Below, piece after piece: positions 17,358 through 25,850 of a DNA stretch of 64,000 nt. Source of the stretch: an uncultured Alphaproteobacteria bacterium (GTDB lineage: Bacteria > Pseudomonadota > Alphaproteobacteria > HIMB59); NCBI GenBank assembly GCA_902610175.1, contig CACLUR010000002.1:169116-233115 (forward strand), written 5' to 3'. Each line of letters opens with the position of its first letter. Within the stretch, counting starts at the first letter, position 1. A program made the translations under genes and the position numbers. A model generated the notes under the pieces. It saw only the letters and a list, made by a program, of their open reading frames with translations. It had not been told where the DNA came from and did no database searches.

Positions 17358-18854
17358 TTGACAGACTCACTTTATTCAAATCTTATTGAAACTAATTTAG
17401 ACAATAATAAAGCTTTTTTAATATTAGATGATGGATCCGAAATTACTTATAAAAATTTCATAATTCTTGCATCAAAAATTTCTCACAAATTATCAAAATT
17501 AGGGTTAAAAGCAGGGAGTCATATTCTTGTAAAGTCTGCCAAATGTAAAGAGACTTTAGCTCTTTATTTATCATCTATTCTTACTGGATCAGTTTTTTTT
17601 CCACTTAATACAAGTTATACAGTTAATGAAACAATTTATTTTATAAAGGACTCAAAACCATCTTTTCTTATCTGTGATAAATCAGAAATTGATAGCTTAA
17701 AACCAATTTGCGATGAAATTGGCTGTAGAATTTTATCTTTAAATGCAAACGGAATTGGAGAGATTACTGATGGTTTAGAAAACCTTGATAGTTTTTTTGA
17801 ACCATCAAAAAGAACATATAATGATTTAGCAGCACTTTTATATACCTCTGGGACTACAGGAAAACCTAAAGGTGCTATGTTAACTGAACAAAATTTAGTT
17901 TCAAATGCTCAAGAACTAATAAATTTATGGAATATAAATCGCAATGATACTTTAATTCATTCACTTCCAATTTATCATACTCATGGATTGTTTGTTGCTA
18001 TTAATACCTCCATGATAAGAGGGGCTACTATAAGATTTATAAAAAATTTTAATACAGACTCAATTATTGAAGCATTTAATTATTCAACTCTGATGATGGG
18101 TGTACCAACTTTTTATACGAGATTGTTGAATGACAAAAGACTAGATAAGAAATTAACACAAAATATGAGATTATTTATATCTGGAAGTGCTCCATTGTTA
18201 AATCAAACATTTATAAATTTTTATAGAGTAACCGGCCATCAAATATTAGAGAGATATGGTATGACTGAAACTAATATGAATGCTTCTAATCCTTGTGATG
18301 GGGAAAGAAAGGCAGGATCAGTTGGTAAACCTTTAAAAGATATTAAAATAAGAATAAATAATATTCAAAGTGACAATACAAAATCAGAAAATGATATTGG
18401 AACAATAGAAATAAGTGGTCCTAATGTATTTAAAGGTTATCTAAATAATCCAAAAAAGACAAAAGAGGCATTTACTAAAGATGGTTTTTTTATAACCGGT
18501 GATATTGGATATTTTGATAATGATGGATATCTATTCATATCCGGAAGAAATAAAGATTTAATCATAAGTGGTGGATATAATGTTTATCCTAAAGAAATTG
18601 AAGATATTATTAATCAACACGAATTAGTTTTAGAGTCTGCTGTTTTTGGTATCCCTAATGACGATTTAGGTGAAGTACCTATTGCAGCAATAGTTATGAA
18701 GAATAAATTTACAGATTTAAATGATCTTAAAGATTTTTTAAAAAAACACTTAGTGAAATATAAAATTCCATATAAATATATATTGTTGGATGAACTTCCA
18801 AAAAACGTCATGGGAAAAGTTCAAAAAAATACTTTAAAAGAAAAATATTCCTAA
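17358..18854 (+). CDS. matB: AMP-forming acyl-CoA ligase, malonyl-CoA synthetase-like (MatB)
   Basis: A 498-residue ANL-superfamily ligase that would activate a carboxylate with ATP and CoA. The phosphate loop LYTSGTTGKPKG is at 161-172. Further motifs are SLPIYHTHGLFV, MMGVPTFYTRLL, FISGSAPLL, ERYGMTETNM, FFITGDIGY and the hinge SGRNKDLIISGGYNVYPKEIE. The HTHGLFVA, MGVPTFYTRLL and FISGSAPLL wording closely matches MatB, which makes malonyl-CoA from malonate; a methylmalonate or other short diacid role is possible. The start is a TTG at 17358. It lies 82 bp after proX and has no malonyl-CoA decarboxylase gene beside it. Confidence 0.82.
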   Translation: MTDSLYSNLIETNLDNNKAFLILDDGSEITYKNFIILASKISHKLSKLGLKAGSHILVKSAKCKETLALYLSSILTGSVFFPLNTSYTVNETIYFIKDSKPSFLICDKSEIDSLKPICDEIGCRILSLNANGIGEITDGLENLDSFFEPSKRTYNDLAALLYTSGTTGKPKGAMLTEQNLVSNAQELINLWNINRNDTLIHSLPIYHTHGLFVAINTSMIRGATIRFIKNFNTDSIIEAFNYSTLMMGVPTFYTRLLNDKRLDKKLTQNMRLFISGSAPLLNQTFINFYRVTGHQILERYGMTETNMNASNPCDGERKAGSVGKPLKDIKIRINNIQSDNTKSENDIGTIEISGPNVFKGYLNNPKKTKEAFTKDGFFITGDIGYFDNDGYLFISGRNKDLIISGGYNVYPKEIEDIINQHELVLESAVFGIPNDDLGEVPIAAIVMKNKFTDLNDLKDFLKKHLVKYKIPYKYILLDELPKNVMGKVQKNTLKEKYS

Positions 18855-18902
18855 ATTCCAAAAATATTCTTTTTTTTAATAATTTTAATGTATAAGTTTT
18901 AT

Positions 18903-19559
18903 ATGTCTTCGGCAGTGATATTTGGTGCTACTGGTTTAGTTGGCAGTTATTTATTAAAAAATTTAATAAATGATGAATATTATACTAGCATTAAAATTTT
19001 TACTCGTTCAGAAGTTAATATAAAACATCCAAAATTAGAGATTATTAATACAGATTTAAAAAATATTGAGAGTATTAAAGATCAGATTATTGCTGATTGT
19101 TGTTTTTTTTGTATTGGTACAACAAAGAAAAACTCTCCTGAAAGAAGTGAATATCAAAGGGTAGAGCTAGATTTACCCAAGGAAATAGCCCATATATGTA
19201 AATCTAACTCAATAAAGTCCTTCGTCTATATCTCATCTGGTTTTGCTGATCCTAATAATAAAGGTGAATATTTAAGGTTTAAGGGCCTAGTTGAAGAGGA
19301 GTTGAAAAGATTAAACTTTGATAACCTTGGTATTTTAAGACCATCTTTTTTACTTGGAAAAAGAAAACAGTTTAGACTTGCTGAGAAAATTGGAATACCC
19401 ATTTTCAAACTATTAACACCATTATTTTTAGGCCCGCTTAAAAAAATGAGACCAATTCATGCAAAAAAAGTAGCTAATGCAATGTCAAATATTGTAAAGA
19501 AGAACTTAGATAATACCACATACGAGTCTGACGAAATAGTTAAGATTAGTCAGCATTAA
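18903..19559 (+). CDS. atypical SDR / NAD(P)-binding epimerase-like protein (HTATIP2-like)
   Basis: A protein of about 218 residues with an N-terminal Rossmann motif VIFGATGLVGSYLL, then ICKSNSIKSFVYISSGFADPN and YLRFKGLVEEEL, and the LGILRPSFLLG strand. This matches the small atypical-SDR group related to HTATIP2/YwnB. Such proteins bind NAD(P)H and are often oxidoreductases of unknown substrate. I prefer the ATG at 18903, five codons after the longest frame, because the strand begins right behind it. It is 15 bp upstream of the deacetylase-like gene, so they probably share a transcript. Confidence 0.75.
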   Translation: MSSAVIFGATGLVGSYLLKNLINDEYYTSIKIFTRSEVNIKHPKLEIINTDLKNIESIKDQIIADCCFFCIGTTKKNSPERSEYQRVELDLPKEIAHICKSNSIKSFVYISSGFADPNNKGEYLRFKGLVEEELKRLNFDNLGILRPSFLLGKRKQFRLAEKIGIPIFKLLTPLFLGPLKKMRPIHAKKVANAMSNIVKKNLDNTTYESDEIVKISQH

Positions 19560-19574
19560 AGAAAATTCAAATCC

Positions 19575-20483
19575 ATGAAAAAACTAAATGTTGTTTACAA
19601 TGATAACTATGACATTCCTCTTCCAGAGGGCCATAGATTTGTTGGAACTAAATTTTCTGATTTATATAATTATATCAAAAACTCAAATTTATATACAAAT
19701 TTAACAATTCATCAAAGTAAGTCAGCACCTATAAATGATGTACAAGTAGTACACAACAGTGATTATGTTTTGAATGTTAAAGAAGGTAATCTATCAAGAG
19801 ATCAGGAGAGAAGAATAAATTTACCATGGAGTGCTAGATTAGCTAAAAGATCTTTTTTAGCTATACAAGGCACACTACAAACATCTCAATTGGCGTTGGA
19901 TTATGGTATTGCATGTCATTTAGCAGGTGGAACTCACCATGCATTTAAAGATTGTGGATCTGGTTTTTGTGTATTTAACGATTTAGCCTATGCCTCGATA
20001 ACTTTACTTAATCAAAAAAAATTAAATAAAATTTTAATATTAGATTTAGATGTTCATCAAGGTGATGGAACTGCTTCTATTTGTGAAAATATTGATAATA
20101 TTTTTACATGTTCAATTCATTGTAAAAATAATTTTCCATTTGACAAAAAAAATAGCAATTTAGATGTACCAATAGATGATGAAGTAGATGATGTTAAATA
20201 TATAAATATCCTCACAAAAACGCTTGATCAAATTGAGTCTCATTTTACACCAGATATTGTTTTTTATGATGCAGGAGTTGATGTTCACTCTAACGATGAT
20301 CTAGGTAATTTAAACCTTACTGATGATGGCATTAAAAAAAGAGATGAAATTGTATGTGAGTATTTCAAAGAAAAAAAAATACCTCTTTGTACTGTTATAG
20401 GTGGAGGATACAGCAAGAATAGACAAGAATTGGCATCTCGGCACTTTTCAATATTTGAAACTGTAAGTAAAACTTATTTATGA
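19575..20483 (+). CDS. histone-deacetylase-family amidohydrolase
   Basis: A 302-residue member of the HDAC/acetoin-utilisation/acetylpolyamine-amidohydrolase superfamily. The His-His pair is in GGTHHAFKD (His121-His122). Zinc ligands are Asp159 and His161 (LDLDVHQGDGT) plus the later Asp in YDAGVDVHSND, and the final GGGY supplies the transition-state Tyr. Bacterial members remove acetyl or other acyl groups from small amines or proteins. The opening YNDNYDIPLPEGHRF is typical of the short bacterial group. It is in line with the atypical SDR upstream and convergent with bioY, overlapping it by 6 bp. Confidence 0.88.
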   Translation: MKKLNVVYNDNYDIPLPEGHRFVGTKFSDLYNYIKNSNLYTNLTIHQSKSAPINDVQVVHNSDYVLNVKEGNLSRDQERRINLPWSARLAKRSFLAIQGTLQTSQLALDYGIACHLAGGTHHAFKDCGSGFCVFNDLAYASITLLNQKKLNKILILDLDVHQGDGTASICENIDNIFTCSIHCKNNFPFDKKNSNLDVPIDDEVDDVKYINILTKTLDQIESHFTPDIVFYDAGVDVHSNDDLGNLNLTDDGIKKRDEIVCEYFKEKKIPLCTVIGGGYSKNRQELASRHFSIFETVSKTYL

Positions 20484-21032
20484 ATTTTTTCGATTAACTC
20501 TTTGAATCAAACCAAAAATTATAGCTATAGCCAATACAATCTTTAGGAATTCACTATACAAAAATGGTAATAAACCAAGATTTATTGCTTGTTCAAGACC
20601 TACAAAAAACGAAAGGTGACTAATACCACATAAAAATATTACAAATGCACCAGCAAGAATAGTAGCCGATAACTTGATCAAACCTGTGTTTACTTCAGAT
20701 TTGATAATATATGCAATCATGAACGCAGAAATTACCATTCCGTATAAAAAACCAAATGTTGGAGAAAAAATGTAGCCAATTCCTCCACCATTAGCGAATA
20801 AAGGCAGTCCTAGCACACCTAAAACCACATAAATTAAGGTTGAATAAAACCCAATCATGCCCATTGATGCAGCTATAAAGAAAACCACCAAAGTTTGCAA
20901 TGTCATAGGAACAGGGTAAAAGGGAATAGAAATTTTAGAAGATACAGTCAGTAAAATCACTCCTAGTATAGTTAAATAGTACTTAGAAAAGAAGTGAGTA
21001 CCAAAAAGATTTTCTGTAATTGTTCTACTCAT
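20478..21032 (-). CDS. bioY: biotin transporter BioY (ECF S component)
   Basis: A 184-residue integral membrane protein with about six helices. The BioY signature is visible: ISIPFYPVPMTLQTLVVF, followed by YVVLGVLGLPLFANGGG and a GFLYGMVISAF helix. BioY binds biotin with high affinity, either alone or with ECF ATPase/T components, which are not in this window. No biotin synthesis genes occur here, so it probably serves biotin scavenging. A 70-codon gene lies 7 bp upstream on the same strand. Confidence 0.92.
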   Translation of the reverse strand: MSRTITENLFGTHFFSKYYLTILGVILLTVSSKISIPFYPVPMTLQTLVVFFIAASMGMIGFYSTLIYVVLGVLGLPLFANGGGIGYIFSPTFGFLYGMVISAFMIAYIIKSEVNTGLIKLSATILAGAFVIFLCGISHLSFFVGLEQAINLGLLPFLYSEFLKIVLAIAIIFGLIQRVNRKNS

Positions 21033-21039
21033 CGTGCGA

Positions 21040-21252
21040 TTATCTTACTTTATCTTCGTCCTTATAAAATCTTGGATCAAACTCATCTAATTTTATACCT
21101 CTAAATGTCTTATAAAATGAGCCAAATTTATAGCTACCAAGTTGTTCTAATGGTGTATTTGTAAACTTTGCTTTAGCTGCTTCCTCCGACTCAGCCTCTA
21201 TAGTTACCTGAAAGTCATATGACATAGTCATATCTATAATGAATTTTCTCAT
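21040..21252 (-). CDS. conserved-looking small protein of unknown function upstream of bioY
   Basis: A 70-residue soluble, acidic protein. It starts as a beta strand (RKFIIDMTMSYDFQVTIEAESEEAAKAKF), reminiscent of small DpnD/PcfM-like alpha-beta proteins, but I cannot assign it to a family with confidence. It has a perfect Shine-Dalgarno AGGAGG about 7 bases before its ATG, which supports it as a real gene. It is 7 bp upstream of bioY, so the two are likely co-transcribed. Its ribosome site is much stronger than that of most genes here, which suggests high expression. Confidence 0.65.
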   Translation of the reverse strand: MRKFIIDMTMSYDFQVTIEAESEEAAKAKFTNTPLEQLGSYKFGSFYKTFRGIKLDEFDPRFYKDEDKVR

Positions 21253-21377
21253 AACTAACCTCCTATTAATAATTAACTAAATATCATAAATATAGTGATT
21301 TTAACCAAAAAAATATAAAAATATTTAAAATTATACCCATTGGGAATGATAAAATCTTTGATATAAGTTCAATAAAA

Positions 21378-21812
21378 ATGGACAATAAAATTTTAATTAT
21401 TAATGGCCCTAATCTTGAAATGTTAGGTAAACGCAAAGAGAGTGTTTATGGAAATTTCACATTAAAAGATTTGGAAAACGAGCTACTTAAGGAGTCTGAA
21501 ACATTAGGATGTAATCTTGATTTTTTCCAAAGCAATATAGAAGGAGAGATCATTAATAAAATAAATGGCTTAGACGAGTCGTACGTTGGTATCATAATCA
21601 ATCCTGGTGGTTTGACTCACACCTCGGTTTCATTACACGACTCCCTTGAAATTAAAACAATATTTAAAATAGAAGTTCATTTATCCAATATATACTCTAG
21701 AGAGGACTTTCGAAGAAAGTCTCTTATAGCACCAGCTTGTAATTGTTCAATTATAGGTATGGGTAAAGATGGATTTATTTACGCATTAAGATATTTAATA
21801 AAAAATATATAA
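21378..21812 (+). CDS. aroQ: type II 3-dehydroquinate dehydratase
   Basis: A 144-residue type II dehydroquinase that converts 3-dehydroquinate to 3-dehydroshikimate, the third step of the shikimate pathway. The N-terminal IINGPNLEMLGKR, the SVYG with the catalytic Tyr, FFQSNIEGEII, IINPGGLTHTSVSL and EVHLSNIYSREDFRRKS (catalytic His and a specificity Arg) are all present. It is the normal family length and forms dodecamers in characterised species. It stands alone between a divergent bioY unit and the ugp operon; accB/accC, a common neighbour, is absent. Confidence 0.95.
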   Translation: MDNKILIINGPNLEMLGKRKESVYGNFTLKDLENELLKESETLGCNLDFFQSNIEGEIINKINGLDESYVGIIINPGGLTHTSVSLHDSLEIKTIFKIEVHLSNIYSREDFRRKSLIAPACNCSIIGMGKDGFIYALRYLIKNI

Positions 21813-21941
21813 ATCAAAGCTTAATCCTAAAATTTCATAAATATTTAATATTTTTTTATTAAGTTATTCACAACCAAACTATTCCTGAGAATAATAAATA
21901 GTTATATAATGTCATCAGGAACGTTCTAATAGGAGGACATA

Positions 21942-23249
21942 ATGAAAAAACTAATTAGTATTTTTGTACTTTTAGTTTCTTTTGCATTCACTTCAAACAG
22001 TTACAGTAAAACCGAAATTCATTGGTGGTATGGTAACAGTGGTTTTTTAGGTGATGTAATCATAGAAATAGCTAATCGATTTAACGAGTCACAAGATGAG
22101 TATATGGTTATCCCTACAGGTAAAGGAAGCTATGAGGACAATATGGCAGCTACAATAGCTGCTTTTAGAGCAGGTGATCAACCTCATTATTCACAAGTCT
22201 ATGATGCAGGTGCAGCTATCATGGTAGCACAAGTTAAAAATGGAGTTGTGATCGGCTTTGAAGAGATGGCTGAAAAATATGGTATTGATGTTGATGCTGA
22301 TAATTACATTCCTGGTATAAAAAACTTTTATGCTGATGGTGATGGAAAAATGATCGGTGTTCCATTTAATAGTTCTACATGTCTCATGTATGCCAATATG
22401 GATATCTTGAACGAAGTTGGCATTGAAGAGGTTCCAAAAACTTACGAAGAATTTGAAGGTATGGCTCAAAAGATACTCGATGCCGGATATATTCCTCTTC
22501 TTCAAAGTCACAGTCCTTGGATTTGGACTGAAAATTTCTTCTCAAGGCATAATTTATTGATGACAGATGGCAATAATGGCTATGATGCTGTTCCAACAAA
22601 AACACTTTTTGCTGAAACAGAAGCTTTTGTTTATCACTGGACTAAAGTTAAAGAATGGTACGAAAAGGGTTACTATGGCTACAAGGGAAGAGCATGGGGA
22701 GATAACCAGGCACCTTTTACTAATGGTGAGGCTGCATTTTGGTTCGGATCTGCTGCTTCTTTTGGGGGTATGAAAGGTGTACTTCCAAACTTTACAACTA
22801 ACCCAATACCATATTGGGATTCAGTAACAGGCGGAAAAGAGTATCCTACATTTATTGGTGGTGCTGCTAATTGGATTTTAAACGGTCATACAGAAGAAGA
22901 GTATAAAGGACTTGCAAAATTTATTGAGTTTATGGGTTCACCAGAAATGGATTTATACTATCACAACATGACAGGTTATGCTGCTGTAACAAAAGGTGGT
23001 ATCGAATTAGCTGAAACTATAAATTTTTATAGAGCTTCTCCCTATCATAAAGCTGTTGGTGATCAATTAGGTCTTGAGGGTTCAACTATCCCTGGTGGAT
23101 ATAGAGCAGGTAACTGGCCTCAAATTCGTGAAGTAATATACGAAAATGTTGAGCCAATGCTTAATGGTGATATCACTGTTGAAAAAGCTCTAAGCAATAT
23201 GGATAAGGGTGCAGCAAAACTATTAAAACAGTTTGCTAAAACTCTATAA
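21942..23249 (+). CDS. ugpB: glycerol-3-phosphate-type ABC transporter substrate-binding protein (UgpB-like)
   Basis: A 435-residue family 1 extracellular solute-binding protein with a signal peptide (about residues 1-22, ending SNSYS). The UgpB features include IHWWYGNSGFLGDVI, ETEAFVYHW and GAANWILNGHTEEEYKG. It should deliver sn-glycerol-3-phosphate or a related phosphodiester to the UgpAEC complex, giving carbon and phosphorus. AGGAGG at 21931-21936 lies 5 bp before the ATG, and a TATAAT sits at 21905-21910 without a clear -35 match. A strong hairpin follows at 23264-23294. No Pho box is obvious. Confidence 0.9.
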   Translation: MKKLISIFVLLVSFAFTSNSYSKTEIHWWYGNSGFLGDVIIEIANRFNESQDEYMVIPTGKGSYEDNMAATIAAFRAGDQPHYSQVYDAGAAIMVAQVKNGVVIGFEEMAEKYGIDVDADNYIPGIKNFYADGDGKMIGVPFNSSTCLMYANMDILNEVGIEEVPKTYEEFEGMAQKILDAGYIPLLQSHSPWIWTENFFSRHNLLMTDGNNGYDAVPTKTLFAETEAFVYHWTKVKEWYEKGYYGYKGRAWGDNQAPFTNGEAAFWFGSAASFGGMKGVLPNFTTNPIPYWDSVTGGKEYPTFIGGAANWILNGHTEEEYKGLAKFIEFMGSPEMDLYYHNMTGYAAVTKGGIELAETINFYRASPYHKAVGDQLGLEGSTIPGGYRAGNWPQIREVIYENVEPMLNGDITVEKALSNMDKGAAKLLKQFAKTL

Positions 23250-23263
23250 TTTATATTATTTTA

Positions 23264-23294
23264 AAAAGGAGGGTATTTATAATATCCTCCTTTT
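23264..23294 (+). terminator. strong intercistronic hairpin between ugpB and ugpA (partial terminator/stabiliser)
   Basis: Bases 23264-23277 pair with 23281-23294 to give a 14-bp stem with one G-U pair and a three-base loop; the right arm ends in TTTT. The left arm contains AAGGAGG and the right arm CCTCCTT. The right arm ends 6 bases before the ugpA ATG at 23301. It can act as a leaky terminator or a 3' protector that favours binding-protein synthesis over permease synthesis. Confidence 0.75.
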
Positions 23295-23300
23295 AACTTA

Positions 23301-24179
23301 ATGAAAAAAGTTCAATTTAAATCAAATTATTCTCAATATTTTTTCTTAGCTCCTCAGCTATTAATTTTATTAATTTTTTTATATTGGCCAATTATTCAAA
23401 CGTTTAAAGATGCATTTACTATGCAAGACGCTTTTGGATTTGGTTCTCAGTTTGCTGGTTTTGATAATTTTTTATTTATTTTTTCTGATCCCTCTTATTT
23501 CACTGCTTTCAAGTTTACAATTATCTATAGTTTCGTAATTACTCTTATTACAGGTTCAATTGGTTTATTACTTGCTGTGCAAGCTAATAAAGTAATGCAT
23601 GGGAAAAGTGCTTATAAAACACTTTTAATTTGGCCTTATGCTATTGCACCAGCTGTTGTTGGTGTTATGGCTAATTATTTCTTCAGTGAAAGATATGGTT
23701 TACTTCATCATTTATTTAATAATTTATGGGGGTTTAATTGGTATGAAAATGTATTTGATGCATATATTTATGTAATTATTGCTGGTTCCTGGAAACAAAT
23801 AAGTGCAAATTTTATTTTCTTTTTAGCAGGACTTCAGGCTATTCAAAAAACAGTCATTGAAGCTTCTATTATTGATTGTAAAAGCAACATTCGAAGATTT
23901 TGGACAATTACTTTTCCTTTATTAATGCCGACTACTTTTTTCTTAATTATTATTAATATAACTTATGCCTTCTTTGATACATTTGGAATTATAGATACAA
24001 CTACAATTGGAGCTCCTGGTAGCGAAACTAAAACTTTAGTTTATAAAGCCTATATTGATGGCTTCAAAGGTTTAGATCTTGGAAGTGCTGGTGCCCAATC
24101 AATTATGATGATGATAATAGTTCTTGTTATCACAATTTTTCAATTCAGATACATAGAGGGAAAAATTCACTACAATTAA
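23301..24179 (+). CDS. ugpA: glycerol-3-phosphate-type ABC transporter permease (UgpA-like)
   Basis: A 292-residue inner-membrane permease with six predicted helices and an EAA loop, VIEASIIDCKSNIRRFWTITFPLLMP. It forms half of the channel with a UgpE-type partner. The upstream hairpin at 23264-23294 ends 6 bases before its ATG, and no free Shine-Dalgarno sequence lies between, so translation probably depends on how that RNA folds. It ends in a 1-base overlap with the first ugpE gene (TAATG). The EAA loop has Cys-Lys where most have Asp-Gly, a modest deviation. Confidence 0.9.
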   Translation: MKKVQFKSNYSQYFFLAPQLLILLIFLYWPIIQTFKDAFTMQDAFGFGSQFAGFDNFLFIFSDPSYFTAFKFTIIYSFVITLITGSIGLLLAVQANKVMHGKSAYKTLLIWPYAIAPAVVGVMANYFFSERYGLLHHLFNNLWGFNWYENVFDAYIYVIIAGSWKQISANFIFFLAGLQAIQKTVIEASIIDCKSNIRRFWTITFPLLMPTTFFLIIINITYAFFDTFGIIDTTTIGAPGSETKTLVYKAYIDGFKGLDLGSAGAQSIMMMIIVLVITIFQFRYIEGKIHYN

Positions 24180-25000
24180 TGAAAAAATATATATCTTCAA
24201 CTATTAATCATTTTATTCTTTCAATAGGTTTACTTATTATGATTGTTCCAATATGGATAATTTTTGCTAGCTCAACACATTCAAGCCTATTTATAAATAC
24301 TAACGGTTTACAATTTTTTTTAGGAGATAATTTTATTGAAAATTATTCTAGGGTTTTATTTAAACAATCTGGTTTTTTTAATGAAATAACAGCTCTTAAA
24401 ATGTTTTTTAATAGTTTCGTTATGGCAACAGGTATAGCGACTTTATCTGTAATTACATCACTTATGGCAGCTTATGGTTTAGTTTATTTTAAAGTCAAAT
24501 ATGCGACTATTATATTTTGGTTAATTTTTATTACTTTATTGGTTCCTTTAGAACTTAGAATTATGCCCTCATACATAGTCATGTCAAAATTAAATCTTGT
24601 AAATACATTTGCTGGTTTAATTCTCCCTATTTCTGCCTCTGCAATAGCAACATTCTTTTTTAGACAATTTTATAAATCAATTCCTGATGAACTATTAGAA
24701 GCGGCTAAATTAGATGGAACTAATAGTCTGAGATTTTTTCTAGATTTTTTAATTCCTTTGTCTAAAACAATGATTGCTGCTGTTTTTATATTTATGTTTG
24801 TATTTGGCTATAATCAATATCTTTGGCCATTAATAATGACTACTAGTGAGCAATATTGGACTGTTGTAATGGGTCTTAAGACAATGTACGGATCTATATC
24901 TGACCGTTTTGCTTTTGTAATTATGTCAATGATCCCACCTATAATTATAATTATTTTTTTACAAAAATTATTTATTCAAGGAATATTTCAAAATAAATGA
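24179..25000 (+). CDS. ABC transporter permease, first of two tandem UgpE-like paralogues
   Basis: A 273-residue carbohydrate-type permease with six helices and the EAA loop DELLEAAKLDGTNSLRFF. Segments such as FWLIFITLLVPLE, ATFFFRQFYK, FGYNQYLWPLIMTT and YWTVVMGLK are nearly identical to the following gene, so the pair arose by tandem duplication. It lacks the 10-residue insertion (near NYEGVALPRTGE) of the second copy and has a more diverged N-terminal half. It overlaps ugpA by 1 base and ugpE by 4 bases. It looks intact, and could form an alternative UgpA partner. Confidence 0.88.
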   Translation: MKKYISSTINHFILSIGLLIMIVPIWIIFASSTHSSLFINTNGLQFFLGDNFIENYSRVLFKQSGFFNEITALKMFFNSFVMATGIATLSVITSLMAAYGLVYFKVKYATIIFWLIFITLLVPLELRIMPSYIVMSKLNLVNTFAGLILPISASAIATFFFRQFYKSIPDELLEAAKLDGTNSLRFFLDFLIPLSKTMIAAVFIFMFVFGYNQYLWPLIMTTSEQYWTVVMGLKTMYGSISDRFAFVIMSMIPPIIIIIFLQKLFIQGIFQNK

Positions 25001-25848
25001 AGTTCAAACCATTAGAAATATTAACACACATAATTCTTATACTTGGAGTTTTATTAATGGTATTGCCAATCTGGTTTTCTTTTGCTACTTCAACTCATGA
25101 TAATGTTTCAATAATGACTGAGGGAATGAAATTTTTTTTAGGTGAGAGTTTTACTTATAATTACAATGAAGTTTTAAATGAAAAAGGGGGATGGTCTGAG
25201 GAAGTTACTGCTGCAAGAATGTTTGTAAATAGCTTTATTATGGCTCTTGGTATTGCAACATTGAAAGTAATCATCTCAGCTATGTCAGCTTATGCATTAG
25301 TCTATTTTAGATTTAAATTAGCTGTTCCAATATTTTGGCTAATCTTTATTACTCTATTAGTTCCACTAGAAGTAAGAATTTTTCCGAGTTATAAAATTGT
25401 ATCTGATCTTGGTCTCACAAATACGTATACAGGTCTTATACTTCCACTGGTTGCTTCTGCCACTGCAACATTTTTCTTTAGACAATTTTATAAAACAATT
25501 CCTGATGAATTGTTAGAGTCTGCAAAATTGGATGGTGCAAATAGTTGGAGATTTTTTATTGACTTCTTATTACCTCTCTCAAAAACAATGTTAGCAGCTA
25601 TGTTTATATTTATGTTTGTCTATGGATATAGCCAATATTTATGGCCTTTAATAATGACTACTGACGAAAAATATTGGACAGTAGTGATGGGAATGAAAAT
25701 TATTTTTACAGAAAACTATGAGGGTGTTGCTTTACCTAGAACAGGTGAGAGATTTGCTTATATTATATTGTCAATGCTACCACCTGTGTTAGTCGTTGTA
25801 ATTCTTCAAAGATGGTTTATCAAAGGATTGATTCAAACAGAAAAATAA
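24997..25848 (+). CDS. ugpE: glycerol-3-phosphate-type ABC transporter permease (UgpE-like), second paralogue
   Basis: A 283-residue permease with six helices and the EAA loop DELLESAKLDGANSWRFF. It keeps the segment YEGVALPRTGERFAY typical of UgpE between the last two helices, so I regard it as the orthodox UgpE. It starts inside the stop of its tandem paralogue (ATGA-type overlap) and ends 2 bp before the ATPase gene. The two copies are clearly homologous along their full length. Confidence 0.9.
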   Translation: MKFKPLEILTHIILILGVLLMVLPIWFSFATSTHDNVSIMTEGMKFFLGESFTYNYNEVLNEKGGWSEEVTAARMFVNSFIMALGIATLKVIISAMSAYALVYFRFKLAVPIFWLIFITLLVPLEVRIFPSYKIVSDLGLTNTYTGLILPLVASATATFFFRQFYKTIPDELLESAKLDGANSWRFFIDFLLPLSKTMLAAMFIFMFVYGYSQYLWPLIMTTDEKYWTVVMGMKIIFTENYEGVALPRTGERFAYIILSMLPPVLVVVILQRWFIKGLIQTEK

Positions 25849-25850
25849 AA

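Noticed and set aside
21864-21872. DnaA-box-like TTATTCACA upstream of ugpB
   Set aside because: It is a single copy with no cluster of boxes, no dnaA or dnaN gene and no skew evidence, so not an origin.
22191-22773. Open frames on both strands inside ugpB
   Set aside because: ugpB has a signal peptide, ribosome site and family motifs across this stretch; the overlapping frames have none.
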